Part shown: piece by piece, positions 16,382 through 25,356 of the stretch | How the letters are laid out: every line of letters starts with the position of its first letter | Numbering within the stretch: position 1 is the stretch's first letter | Assembly (NCBI GenBank): GCA_016840515.1 | Contig: JAEOSF010000012.1 | Span: 1 to 64,000 of the forward strand | DNA from: Candidatus Borrarchaeum yapensis | Lineage (GTDB): Archaea; Asgardarchaeota; Sifarchaeia; Borrarchaeales; Borrarchaeaceae | DNA length: 64,000 nucleotides | Reading direction: 5' to 3' | The notes under the pieces: generated by a model | The model's database searches: none | What the model was told of the DNA's origin: nothing | The model's input: only the letters and a program-made list of their open reading frames with translations | Program-made: the position numbers and the translations under genes

Positions 16382-17575
16382 ATGTCAATAAAAATAGACA
16401 CCCACAGAGAAATTGACGCTATTCGTCTTACTCTGACTCAAATGCTCGAAGAACGGGATAGATTATTCCCAAAACGTGATCCTCAAAATACAAAAAATAC
16501 GCGCGAGACTCTCACTGCATATATAAATGCTCTTAAGAGTATCAAAAAACCAAATTGGAAGCCTGATGATAAACTTATTGAATCAGCAAAAAAAATCTCT
16601 GAGAACTGTGTGTTCATTTGTGGATATATGAAAAGCGGAACAACGCTACTTTTGGAACTCTTAGACGGTCACCAAGAACTCATTGTTATGCCAGGCGATT
16701 CACGCATGATAGCTTGGATCGATAAGCACAGCAATATGTCTTGGATAGAATGTTTAAAAGGATGGGATACACATTGGGTCTCTCGCCTCATCAATCCAAC
16801 TGGTCAAAAACCATTCTGGATTATGGGCGAAAATGAAACTCCTTACTTGGATTTTCTTAATTATTTAACCTATTGGCTTGATAATTTACCTCAATCCGCC
16901 CGTGGTCTTTTCCTTGCTGCTGTTTTGGCTTTTTACTGTGCAAATAGTCGACGTGCAACGACTCCTAAGTTATGGATTGAAAAAACACCTGGGAATGAAT
17001 TGAATGTTAAACAAATCTTGAATTTATTTCCTTCTGCACGTTTTATTCATATAATACGCGATCCACGTTCTAATATTGCTTCCTTGAAGCGACTTTTTAA
17101 AGTGCGTAATTGGAGTTGGGATACAGAAGCTTACGCATATTCAATTCGAAATTCTATAGAAATTGGCGTTCTGAACCAAGAACGTCTTGGAGAAGATAAA
17201 TATCATATACTACGCTATGAGGATTTAGTGACAAATCCTGAGGCTAAAATCAAGAATGTCGCTCGTTTTCTAGGGGTCAAAATGAACAAAGTTCTATTAA
17301 GTCCCTCTGTTAATGGCTTGCCTGCAAAATCAAATACAATGTTCGAAGATAGGCAGATTCAAGGGAAGATTTTTACTACTCTTACTGATAAATGGAAGAC
17401 TGAATTGGATTCCCAAGAACAAAAAATGATATGGGCTATTTTATATTCTGTTGTAAATCGTTTAGGCTATAAATGGGATGTAGGATTTACTAAATGGGTT
17501 TATTATTTGTATTATTATCAAATTCGTGTGCGTCATTTTTTATTTCGAATATTGTCTCGGACAAAGAAAAATTAA
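16382..17575 (+). CDS. Sulfotransferase family protein (PAPS-dependent type)
   Basis: About 397 residues from ATG 16382; the track begins at TTG 16361. The 5'-phosphosulfate loop is FICGYMKSGTTLLLELLDGH and the 3'-phosphate motif is RFIHIIRDPRSNIASL, the two signatures of PAPS sulfotransferases. A family-typical WIEKTPGNELN block lies between them and YHILRYEDLVTNP follows. The N-terminal about 75 residues are an extra charged helical region. In this locus it most likely sulfates a sugar of the surface glycan before export. It follows a GT2 gene by 58 bases. TATAAAA at 16347 could be a local promoter. A lipid or other hydroxyl acceptor remains possible. Confidence 0.85.
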   Translation: MSIKIDTHREIDAIRLTLTQMLEERDRLFPKRDPQNTKNTRETLTAYINALKSIKKPNWKPDDKLIESAKKISENCVFICGYMKSGTTLLLELLDGHQELIVMPGDSRMIAWIDKHSNMSWIECLKGWDTHWVSRLINPTGQKPFWIMGENETPYLDFLNYLTYWLDNLPQSARGLFLAAVLAFYCANSRRATTPKLWIEKTPGNELNVKQILNLFPSARFIHIIRDPRSNIASLKRLFKVRNWSWDTEAYAYSIRNSIEIGVLNQERLGEDKYHILRYEDLVTNPEAKIKNVARFLGVKMNKVLLSPSVNGLPAKSNTMFEDRQIQGKIFTTLTDKWKTELDSQEQKMIWAILYSVVNRLGYKWDVGFTKWVYYLYYYQIRVRHFLFRILSRTKKN

Positions 17576-17645
17576 ATTTAGTTGACACAAAAACACCAAG
17601 AAATAATGTGCCTGAAAACCGTCTGTAGATTGTACTCGTTCATTA

Positions 17646-17672
17646 TATTCAGCGAGATTATTATGCTGAATA
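17646..17672. other. Perfect 8-bp inverted repeat in the gap before the ABC exporter genes
   Basis: TATTCAGC and GCTGAATA flank an 11-base loop in the 183-base spacer between the sulfotransferase and Wzm-like genes. It lies about 30 bases upstream of a TATA-like site, so it could be an operator or an RNA hairpin after the upstream gene. There is no T tract next to it to suggest a terminator. Confidence 0.4.
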
Positions 17673-17698
17673 AACACCCGCCTTAATCTCAAGTAACA

Positions 17699-17707
17699 GA
17701 TATAAAT
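17699..17707 (+). promoter_or_regulatory. Candidate TATA box for the ABC exporter genes
   Basis: GATATAAAT lies about 50 bases before the ATG of the Wzm-like gene, which would place the transcript start about 25-30 bases upstream of the ORF. No clear BRE is visible, so this rests on the TATA-like match and position only. Confidence 0.35.
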
Positions 17708-17758
17708 CCACGGTTTAGTTATCTTGAAGTATATCTGAAAGACTTTGTGGTTTGACTT

Positions 17759-18607
17759 ATGAGAGAAAAAAAAATTGCGATATATGAACCGGATCGATCA
17801 ATAAAACAGGGTTATTTTACGCTTTGGAAAGAGAATTTCCAAGATTTAAAAGAAAATTTATGGCTAATACGTCAACTTTTTTTAAGAGATTTTAAAGGAC
17901 AGTATAGCCAATCTCTGTTGGGTGTTATATGGGCCTTTATATTACCTCTTGTAACACTTGCAATCTTTATTTTACTAAGAAGTTCTGGTCTATTTAACGT
18001 TGGTGCTATAGAGGTGCCCTATGCGATCTATGCGCTTCTAGGATTATCTTTCTGGCAACTTTTTGTCACAGGAATTGTTCAGAGTACAAATTCTTTGGTT
18101 AATGCGGGATCTATGATTAAAAAGGTCAATTTCCCTAGAGAGACCTTAATATTTGCATCATTGGGCAATTCACTTTTCTCATTCACTCTTCAGATGATTA
18201 TTGTTTTTATCTTGTTTGGTGTTTATGGATTCATGCCACACTGGCAATTCGTGCTATTTCCATTAATGCTAGTTCCGATAGTATTACTAACCTGTGGATT
18301 AGGCTTCATCTTTTCAATAATAAATGGCATAATAAGAGATTTGGGAAGAATTATAGGTCTCGGATTAACGTTTTTGCTATTTATTACACCTATCGCGTAT
18401 GAACTCCCTGAAATTGGATTTGTGGCAACATTGGCTCGTATCAATCCCTTATATTATCTGTCTATAGCCCCAAGGGATATCGCCTTAACAGGAACATTAA
18501 ATCACCCGCTTGGTTACTTTATTTCTTGTGGTCTATCAATTGTCATATTTTTCTTTTCATGGATGACATTTCATTTGACAGAAACCAGAATTCCAGAGAG
18601 GCTCTAG
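17759..18607 (+). CDS. ABC-2 type polysaccharide exporter permease (Wzm-like)
   Basis: A 282-residue integral membrane protein with about six helices. The N-terminal amphipathic block LIRQLFLRDFKGQYSQSLLG and the first helix GVIWAFILPL are typical of the TagG/Wzm group that moves lipid-linked polysaccharides across the membrane. NPLYYLSIAPRDIAL near the end is also group-typical. The ATPase gene follows four bases after the stop, so the two form one transporter. Upstream, a TATA-like site and an inverted repeat suggest that a transcription unit begins here. Teichoic acid, O-antigen and archaeal glycan exporters look alike, so the cargo is inferred from the locus. Confidence 0.9.
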   Translation: MREKKIAIYEPDRSIKQGYFTLWKENFQDLKENLWLIRQLFLRDFKGQYSQSLLGVIWAFILPLVTLAIFILLRSSGLFNVGAIEVPYAIYALLGLSFWQLFVTGIVQSTNSLVNAGSMIKKVNFPRETLIFASLGNSLFSFTLQMIIVFILFGVYGFMPHWQFVLFPLMLVPIVLLTCGLGFIFSIINGIIRDLGRIIGLGLTFLLFITPIAYELPEIGFVATLARINPLYYLSIAPRDIALTGTLNHPLGYFISCGLSIVIFFFSWMTFHLTETRIPERL

Positions 18608-18611
18608 TAAT

Positions 18612-19910
18612 ATGTCTTTAAGAAATGAGGAGAATCACCTTTTAAAACATAATGAAGTTGTTATCAACGTTAAAAACGTATCAAAGAAATTTTCCAAGTC
18701 TCTTAAACGATCTATGATATATGGCATGAAAGATATTTTTCGAAATACTTTTATGATGTCGTCAAAATCTGAGAGACTCAGAAACAGTGAATTTTGGGCA
18801 GTAAAGGATGTATCATTCCAAGTAAAAGAAAGTGAATGCCTAGGTATAATTGGTCCTAACGGTTCTGGAAAAACGACCCTCTTATCTATGTTGAATGGCA
18901 TTTACATGCCAGATAAAGGTAAGATCATGACAAAAGGAAAGGTAGGCGCACTAATAGCGGTTGGAGCTGGTTTCCACCCTATGTTATCAGGACGGGAGAA
19001 CATTTACATAAACGGTGCAGTATTGGGAATGAACAAAGAAGAAATTAACGAGAAATTTGATTCTATAGTTGAATTTGCCGATATTGGAGATTTTCTCGAT
19101 ATGCCTGTGAAACACTATAGTTCTGGAATGTATGTAAGACTTGGATTTGCGGTGGCTATTCACTGTGAACCAGATATACTCTTAGTCGATGAGATCTTGT
19201 CTGTAGGAGATATCAGATTTCGGGATAAATCACAAAGGAAATTTATGGAATTACTAGAAGAAGGTACTTCAGTTGTTTTCGTTTCTCATAATCTTAACAC
19301 TGTAAGACGTGTATGCGATAAAGCACTTATGTTAAACAAAGGAGAAGTTGTTGACTATGGAGCGGTTGAAGATGTCGTTAATAATTATAGTCAGTTAATG
19401 AACAGAGAGGAGCTAAAATCTCTCAAAGAAAAAAGTGAACTGGCTACCTTGACGAGGAAAGGAGAAACCGGAAGGATAGAACTTTTTAACTGCAAGGTTT
19501 TTGAGGAAAGAGGAAATCCTGAATCTAATGAGATCGAATTTGGTCAAAATATTGTAATTGAATTTGAGTATCAATGTTATGAGAAGTTAAAAAACCCTGA
19601 ATTTCGCATAACTATCTCTTCAGCTTTTAATAGAAAACCAATTGCAAAGTTAAGTTCTTACTCTATACCCAACTTACCTGAAACATACGAAGGAACTGGG
19701 AAAATTAGATTTACGATTACAAACAATAATCTACATCATGGTGTTTTCCTCATCGGTCTTTCAGTTGTAAAAGAAACTTTTGGCCATCTATTTACTATTA
19801 ACAATTGTCAACAATTTATTATCAAAAGCCAAGATCCTAAAGCTCATCTTGTAGAATATTCGAATTTGCTATCAGTTTTTGATTTTGAAGTGGAACATTT
19901 TAGTGAATGA
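18612..19910 (+). CDS. ABC exporter ATPase with C-terminal Wzt-type domain
   Basis: The 432-residue ATP-binding partner of the upstream permease. Walker A GPNGSGKT is at 81-88, the YSSGM signature at 169-173, Walker B LLVDE at 190-194 and the switch histidine at 226 in VSHN. After the nucleotide-binding domain (to about 265) there are about 165 further residues (about 268-432) of strand-rich sequence that look like the C-terminal carbohydrate-recognition domain of Wzt proteins, which selects finished glycan chains. That implies a cargo-specific exporter rather than a plain TagH type. The stop overlaps the next start as GTGAATGA, so the following sulfotransferase is coupled to it. Confidence 0.9.
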   Translation: MSLRNEENHLLKHNEVVINVKNVSKKFSKSLKRSMIYGMKDIFRNTFMMSSKSERLRNSEFWAVKDVSFQVKESECLGIIGPNGSGKTTLLSMLNGIYMPDKGKIMTKGKVGALIAVGAGFHPMLSGRENIYINGAVLGMNKEEINEKFDSIVEFADIGDFLDMPVKHYSSGMYVRLGFAVAIHCEPDILLVDEILSVGDIRFRDKSQRKFMELLEEGTSVVFVSHNLNTVRRVCDKALMLNKGEVVDYGAVEDVVNNYSQLMNREELKSLKEKSELATLTRKGETGRIELFNCKVFEERGNPESNEIEFGQNIVIEFEYQCYEKLKNPEFRITISSAFNRKPIAKLSSYSIPNLPETYEGTGKIRFTITNNNLHHGVFLIGLSVVKETFGHLFTINNCQQFIIKSQDPKAHLVEYSNLLSVFDFEVEHFSE

Positions 19911-20947
19911 GGAATCAAGTTGTTAAATATTCAGTGGAGGTAAATTCGATTTCAAATGTAAAGAATTTTTTGCCTAATGTTGTTGTACTTGGTGCTCAAA
20001 AATGTGGGACAACTTGGTTGTTTAAAAATTTACAAACGCATCCAGATATTCTAATTCCAAGAAAGGAGATCCATTACTTCACTAGACATCATTCAAAAGG
20101 GATTGAGTGGTATTCGAATTATTACAAAGACGCCTATAATGGGCAGAAAATTCTAATGGATATAGCTACTAACTATCTTTATGATCATGATTATTTTAGA
20201 AGATATATGCTTACTTATCATAGAAATATTGCAGAAGAGATTTACAATACACTAAATGAAGCAAAATTAATATTAATGGTCAGAGATCCAATAGATCGAG
20301 CGTTTTCGCAATATATCAACTTATTACAAGAAACAATTACTTATGGTGCGATTTATAGCGGTAAAATTAAACCAATTGATTCTCTAAAAGCCAGAAAAAT
20401 GGGGTTTAAATACCCTAAACACTGGCCGTTAGGTTTTAAATTACAAGACCGTGACGCTTTCTTTTATGTGCCAGATACGTTTGAGAAAGCAATAATTACT
20501 CATCCTTATCTACTTATGCGTGGTTTTTTTGCTACATATTTAAAAAAATATTTAGAGTATTTCAAGAAAGATCAATTTTTATTTTTAGAATTTAATATGC
20601 TAAAAAAGAATCCAAAAGGGCTTCTAAATTCTGTCTACGATTTTTTGGGAATAGAAAGGTATTATGATGAGGAATTTTTGTACAAGAGAATCAATCCAGC
20701 TAGCAAAAGAAAAATTGTTAGAAATTGGAGTTTAGAATCATATATAATACGGATTTTAAGAGAAGAAACTATTCCACACAAATTCAAAATCCCTTTAAAA
20801 ATTCTATCGAAATTGAATTTAGCTTTAGGTAAGAAAGCACAACCTAAACCAAAAAAAGAAACGATAAAAATACTGTCTAGATGGTATAAGCCACACAATC
20901 TAGAATTGGAAAAAATTACTGGCTTAAATTTAAGCCATTGGAAATGA
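19907..20947 (+). CDS. Sulfotransferase domain protein
   Basis: A 346-residue protein with the 5'-phosphosulfate loop VVVLGAQKCGTTWLFKNL (GAQKCGTT at 29-36) and the 3'-phosphate motif LILMVRDPIDRAFSQY. The spacing between them and the later FFATYLKKYLEYFKKDQFLF block match the heparan-sulfate or glycan sulfotransferase type. Its start overlaps the stop of the Wzt-like ATPase, ATGA at 19907-19910, which ties sulfation to glycan export. The first about 22 residues precede the conserved fold. The lysine-rich C-terminal tail is unremarkable. The acceptor is probably a sugar hydroxyl in the exported polymer. Confidence 0.86.
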   Translation: MRNQVVKYSVEVNSISNVKNFLPNVVVLGAQKCGTTWLFKNLQTHPDILIPRKEIHYFTRHHSKGIEWYSNYYKDAYNGQKILMDIATNYLYDHDYFRRYMLTYHRNIAEEIYNTLNEAKLILMVRDPIDRAFSQYINLLQETITYGAIYSGKIKPIDSLKARKMGFKYPKHWPLGFKLQDRDAFFYVPDTFEKAIITHPYLLMRGFFATYLKKYLEYFKKDQFLFLEFNMLKKNPKGLLNSVYDFLGIERYYDEEFLYKRINPASKRKIVRNWSLESYIIRILREETIPHKFKIPLKILSKLNLALGKKAQPKPKKETIKILSRWYKPHNLELEKITGLNLSHWK

Positions 20948-21065
20948 GACAACCCAATTATTGTTTATTTGATCAAAAACAAAAGCGAAGAACAGTTACA
21001 TAACATTCTGTTCATAAATAGGAGGCAATTCTTACAGATACATTATCGAAAAGGAAAGATAAAGA

Positions 21066-21965
21066 ATGTTGCCAAATTTCTTAATTATAGGTGCACAGAG
21101 ATCTGCTACTACTTTCGTCCATAAATGTTTAGAAGATCATCCCAATATTTTTATGCCTCCAAAAGAAAAAGCCTTTTTTGAGAATCCATATTACTTTCAA
21201 AAAGATTTCAATGAATTTGAAAAACTATTTGAAAATTTATCTCAAAAAGCTATTGGAATCAAACGCCCTAATTATTTAGGTAAAATAGAATGCCCAGAAA
21301 GAATCTATCAGTATATTCCAAATGCTAAACTTATAGTGATACTTCGAAATCCAGTGGAGAGAGCGATATCTGCCTATTTTCATCAGATGAAATCAGGTTT
21401 TATCCCAATAAAACCTGTTGAAAAAGGATTACTAGATGTGATCAACCGAAAATACGACAAATTGTATCCTAGATCCAAGGAAATAATTGAGTTCGGCTTT
21501 TATCATAAGCATTTGATGCGTTACTTACATTATTTTAAAAAAGATCAATTATTAGCAATCCTCTATAGTGATCTTAGAGCGGATCCACTTAAATCAATTC
21601 AGTATATTTACAGGTTTCTTAAAGTTGATGATAATTATATTCCAAAAACATTGAAAAGCAAACAAAATCCAGGTGTGTACTCGTTAACAAGGCTCAGACT
21701 ACTCAATATCCGTCATCGATTTATTTCAATTTATAATGAAGATAAAACTGCAAGATATGGTAAGAAACAAAAGACAATACTAGATAGACTAATTGATAGA
21801 ATCATTCTTACAATTGATAGAAAATTACTCTCTCGAATTTGTAAAAACTCGAGGTCAAAGCTAAGTGCTAAACTTGCTAGAAGTCTATTCGAAATATATG
21901 AAGAAGACATCACTGGGCTGGAAAGTTTCTTAGGCAGAAAATTAACACATTGGATGAAGTACTAG
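21066..21965 (+). CDS. Sulfotransferase domain protein
   Basis: A 299-residue paralogue of the preceding gene. It starts almost directly at the phosphosulfate loop NFLIIGAQRSATTFVHKCL (GAQRSATT at 9-16), with the 3'-phosphate motif LIVILRNPVERAISAYFHQ. YLHYFKKDQLLAILYSDLRA corresponds to the same block in its neighbour. Ala replaces the usual Gly in the loop (SATT rather than CGTT), which is tolerated in the family. AAGGAAAGATAAAG precedes the ATG. A 118-base gap follows the previous sulfotransferase. Two adjacent but divergent copies suggest sulfation at different positions or sugars. Confidence 0.86.
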   Translation: MLPNFLIIGAQRSATTFVHKCLEDHPNIFMPPKEKAFFENPYYFQKDFNEFEKLFENLSQKAIGIKRPNYLGKIECPERIYQYIPNAKLIVILRNPVERAISAYFHQMKSGFIPIKPVEKGLLDVINRKYDKLYPRSKEIIEFGFYHKHLMRYLHYFKKDQLLAILYSDLRADPLKSIQYIYRFLKVDDNYIPKTLKSKQNPGVYSLTRLRLLNIRHRFISIYNEDKTARYGKKQKTILDRLIDRIILTIDRKLLSRICKNSRSKLSAKLARSLFEIYEEDITGLESFLGRKLTHWMKY

Positions 21966-22138
21966 TAAATGCAAGATAGCGACTTGTAACACCTGTATTT
22001 CTACAGAATGACGAAAAGGATTTTATTATATTTTTTTATTGATTATGTCGAAGATGTTTTTCAGTAAAGAGAACTATTTAAGATACTAACAGGATTTCTC
22101 TTTGCTGTTTGCTAAATTTAAGTTGTTGGAAGAGGAAA

Positions 22139-22999
22139 ATGGATATCAATAGATTTCTTTATCAAATTAACAAGTATATTGTTCGAACACGAGTTAAAGA
22201 TAAGAAGTCCAAAAAAATTACAAAGGTATTAGACCGACTTGCTTCATTTCCTTGGAAAGGTTTATACACCAAATTGAATCCAGAAAGTAAATTTATTATA
22301 AGAGTGGATGATTATCCTCGCTTAGATCATAAATTCGACAATTTTAAAAGATTTCATTTACTTACAAAGAAGTATAGAATAAATTACTTGTTATGTGTTA
22401 CTCCATTTGAGAATTTCTATGGTAGAGAAGTTGATTTCCTAAACTCAGAGTATTTTGATTATTTGTTAAAAGAGCAAATAGAATTTGGGTTACATGGGCT
22501 CACACATCAGAGAAGAAATGGTAAGAGCGAAATATTACTAATGGGAATACGGGAATTGAGAGAAAGAATTGTAGAAATACTGAACTTGTTTTCAAAATAT
22601 TCCAATTTCAGAAAAGTTTTCATTCCACCCTTTAATCAGCTCGATTATGATACATTTATTGAATTATCGAGACATTTTGAAATAGTGACGGGCGGTCCTG
22701 AGACATTACATTTGTTTGGAGCTTATCCACCAATGATATTAAATTCTTGTGCATACTTACCTTCATATTATGGTTTTTACGGTCGCTCAGAACGGATTAA
22801 TGAATTTTTAAAGAGTGGTAGGACTTATTTCAACAATCTCATGCCGATCACATTACATTGGGCTTGGGAAATTAGAGACAATTTCAAGAATTTGAATACT
22901 CTCCTGCTAAACATTAGTGGCAAGACGAGGACATGGAAGAAGACAATAGAATTATTTAAAACTCATAGAAATATTTGGATGTCTTGGTTTAAAAGATAA
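22139..22999 (+). CDS. Polysaccharide deacetylase-like protein (NodB/DUF2334 type)
   Basis: About 286 residues from ATG 22139, which has GGAAGAGG just before it; the track start at TTG 22109 adds ten residues. The NodB-like landmarks are FIIRVDDYPR (the Asp pair of motif 1), IEFGLHGLTHQ (the metal His pair of motif 2), KVFIPPFNQLDYDTF (motif 3) and PITLHWAWE near the end. These fit metal-dependent removal of N-acetyl or O-acetyl groups from sugars. No signal peptide is visible, so a cytoplasmic lipid-linked glycan precursor is the likely substrate. It stands between a sulfotransferase and a GT4 gene. DUF2334 members are poorly studied, so the exact reaction is uncertain. Confidence 0.72.
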   Translation: MDINRFLYQINKYIVRTRVKDKKSKKITKVLDRLASFPWKGLYTKLNPESKFIIRVDDYPRLDHKFDNFKRFHLLTKKYRINYLLCVTPFENFYGREVDFLNSEYFDYLLKEQIEFGLHGLTHQRRNGKSEILLMGIRELRERIVEILNLFSKYSNFRKVFIPPFNQLDYDTFIELSRHFEIVTGGPETLHLFGAYPPMILNSCAYLPSYYGFYGRSERINEFLKSGRTYFNNLMPITLHWAWEIRDNFKNLNTLLLNISGKTRTWKKTIELFKTHRNIWMSWFKR

Positions 23000-23144
23000 T
23001 GAAATGAATACTTATGATTGAAAATACTTCCATATACAACTAACTAAGGTCGCTCTAACTTATTAAAAATAAGTCTTCTCCCTAGCCAAAATTCAACTAT
23101 TTGAAAGCATTTGGTTAATGGGCACAGAGAGGAGATGTAACTGA

Positions 23145-24386
23145 TTGAGCAAGATTTCCATTAAATCAATAAGCTGGTTATTTCAAATCAACTTTGGTGG
23201 AGTTGAAAATAGAGCCCATAATATGGCAACTTATTTATCTAGATTTGCAGATGTAGAATTAATATTTGCAAAAGCGATTTTTTCTAATACAAATCACCAA
23301 AGATACCTACCAGAATTTGCTAAAAAGAGGACTAATAGAATAGCAAAATTCTGGCTAAACTTTGCAGATATAGAATTCCTTCTTGAAAGAACAATTTTTT
23401 CTAAATCCAGCTGTCAAATTAAAGATACTCTCCGTTATCATCCTATACAGATCTATTTTGACCCATATATATTTTATAGAAAAAGATTTTGGGAAGAATT
23501 CTTTGTTAATAAGACAACAAAATACTTAGAAAGATATAAGAATGAGATAGATCTTGTCCACGGTCAAGGGGTTAGTGGGGCAGTTGGGATTAATTTAGGT
23601 GTGCCTACTATAACGATAATTCGTGGAGTTGATCGATGGGGGAGAAATCCGCCAGAATTGAAAAGAATGGTTGTTAAGAAGTCAAATAAGCTTATTGCAG
23701 TAACGGAACGAAATCGCAAATTATTATTAAAAAGAGGTGTAGAAAAAGAAAGAATTTCTGTTATTCATGCTGGTGTTGATTTTCACGGAATTTCTAATAC
23801 AATACTTGAATCAAACGATTTTTTAGTGAAATATGGCATCAATCCTGAAAAGAAAATAATTCTCTCAGTTCATAATTTCCATCAAGTTAAAAACACTAAA
23901 GGAATTATTGATCCCTTTATTAAAATCAAAATTAAACACCCTGACTATCAATTAGTACTTATTGGAGACGGTTCGGAACGACTACATTATGTTGATTATG
24001 TTAAAAAGAAAAATATTAAAGATGTTTATTTTCCAGGAAAAATATTTGGAAAAGATCTTTATCAGTTTTATAAATCAGCTGATATTTTCATTTTACCAAG
24101 CTTTCATGATACCTTTCCACTCACTTGTCTTGAGGCAATGGCCGCTAAATGTGCGGTAATTATGACCAAGAATACTAGCATGATAGAAATAGCAGAAAAT
24201 AAGAAACACGCAATTTTTATTGACCCAACTAGCCAACCAGAGATTGAGCAGGCATTGTCAACTTTGATAGAAGACAAAAACATAAAAGAATACATAAAAC
24301 AGAATGGATGCAAACTTGCTTCTACACTTAATTGGGAAAAACAAGGCTACTTGCTCTGGCAGGAAGTGCAAGAAATATTGAAATAA
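23145..24386 (+). CDS. Glycosyltransferase family 4 with internal duplication
   Basis: A 413-residue GT-B enzyme. The N-domain starts ISWLFQINFGGVENRAHN, the C-domain has KKIILSVHNFHQVKN and ADIFILPSFHDTFPL. The first acid of the EX7E pair is Asp (DTFPLTCLE). The TTG start at 23145 follows GAGAGGAG by ten bases. An odd feature lies at about residues 34-91: FADVELIFAKAIFSNTNHQ is followed 39 residues later by FADIEFLLERTIFSKSSCQ, a tandem duplication also visible in the DNA. The extra segment may enlarge the acceptor-side pocket. Donor and acceptor are unknown. Confidence 0.85.
   Translation: MSKISIKSISWLFQINFGGVENRAHNMATYLSRFADVELIFAKAIFSNTNHQRYLPEFAKKRTNRIAKFWLNFADIEFLLERTIFSKSSCQIKDTLRYHPIQIYFDPYIFYRKRFWEEFFVNKTTKYLERYKNEIDLVHGQGVSGAVGINLGVPTITIIRGVDRWGRNPPELKRMVVKKSNKLIAVTERNRKLLLKRGVEKERISVIHAGVDFHGISNTILESNDFLVKYGINPEKKIILSVHNFHQVKNTKGIIDPFIKIKIKHPDYQLVLIGDGSERLHYVDYVKKKNIKDVYFPGKIFGKDLYQFYKSADIFILPSFHDTFPLTCLEAMAAKCAVIMTKNTSMIEIAENKKHAIFIDPTSQPEIEQALSTLIEDKNIKEYIKQNGCKLASTLNWEKQGYLLWQEVQEILK
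23244..23417 (+). repeat. In-frame 117-base tandem duplication inside a GT4 gene
   Basis: TTTGCAGATGTAGAATT at 23244 and TTTGCAGATATAGAATT at 23361 start two related stretches of about 57 bases; both later share ATTTTTTCTAA. The 117-base period is 39 codons, so the frame is kept. Divergence of the copies shows that it is not recent. Confidence 0.7.
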
Positions 24387-24399
24387 TTTTGAAATTCTG

Positions 24400-25356
24400 G
24401 TGATTTTTATTCTCTCAATCGTAATTCCAACATTCAATAGAGCAAAATCTATGAAGGCAACACTTGAGTCGTTACTTCAGCAAAACTATACTGATTTTGA
24501 AGTCCTTGTAGTTGATAACGGTCCTTCAACTGATAAGACGAAAGAACTAGTAGAAAATATTGCAAAAAAGGACAAACGTTTCAAGTATTTATCAACTGAA
24601 CTAAAGGGATGCATTTTTGCGAGAAATATAGGAGCTGAAAAAGCAAAAGGAGAAATCTTTCTAACCCTTGATGATGATATTGAGTTCATAGAGTCAGAAA
24701 CGCTAAAAAATCTTATGGAAACTTTTAAGGTGGATGATAAGATCGGAGTTGTAGGTTCTATTGAACTCAGGAAAGCAAATCAAATAGTTCCTAGGGGTCC
24801 AAACCCTCTTCCCTCGGAAACAGGCCGGATTCTTCAAAACGGAGAGATAAATACCGCTTTTGGATGGATTGAAGGTCATGGAATTACTGAAGTGGATCAT
24901 GTAAGGAGTTTATTCATGGCTATTCGAATGGATCTATTAAAATTAGTTGGTGTCTTTGACGAAACGTACGATGCCAAAGGTATGGGATTTCGTTACGAAA
25001 CTGATCTTTGCTTAAAAATTAAAGAGATTGGGTACAAAGTGATAGTAAATCCTGAAATTAAAATATGGCACAAAGTCACAAAACGTCCACGAGGATTTCG
25101 AAGAAAAAGAGGTCTAGACTATTTCTATTATGCAAATAGAAATCATATTTTTTTTATGAGACGCTTTTTTTGGAAAAAACACTCCTTTACAAACCTAATA
25201 AGAGACATTCTTAGAGGCACAAGAAGTTGTCCAGGTGTCAGACGGGGCTTGGTTAATTTCAAGCATGAGTTGAATTTAATATGGACTGTTTACATCCTTG
25301 TGTCAATAATTGGAAAAATCTCTGGCTATTTGAGGTACTTAAAATATGGCTCTTAA
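24400..25356 (+). CDS. Glycosyltransferase family 2
   Basis: A 318-residue GT-A transferase. It begins at GTG 24400 with ILSIVIPTFNRAKSM, has VLVVDNGPSTDKT, and carries the metal motif TLDDDIEF near residue 92. GHGITEVDHVRSLFMAIR and YETDLCLKIKEIGYK form the acceptor half, with WHKVTKRPRG after it. A hydrophobic C-terminus (LIWTVYILVSIIGKI) suggests membrane attachment. It resembles the GT2 at 62467, sharing the EVDH block. It follows the GT4 gene by 13 bases and overlaps the next GT4 start by 11 bases. Confidence 0.87.
   Translation: MIFILSIVIPTFNRAKSMKATLESLLQQNYTDFEVLVVDNGPSTDKTKELVENIAKKDKRFKYLSTELKGCIFARNIGAEKAKGEIFLTLDDDIEFIESETLKNLMETFKVDDKIGVVGSIELRKANQIVPRGPNPLPSETGRILQNGEINTAFGWIEGHGITEVDHVRSLFMAIRMDLLKLVGVFDETYDAKGMGFRYETDLCLKIKEIGYKVIVNPEIKIWHKVTKRPRGFRRKRGLDYFYYANRNHIFFMRRFFWKKHSFTNLIRDILRGTRSCPGVRRGLVNFKHELNLIWTVYILVSIIGKISGYLRYLKYGS

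Noticed and set aside
23000-23144. Intergenic gaps as sites of tRNA genes or CRISPR repeats
   Set aside because: No cloverleaf-like T-arm (GGTTCRANTCC) and no regularly spaced repeats were seen in this or the other gaps.
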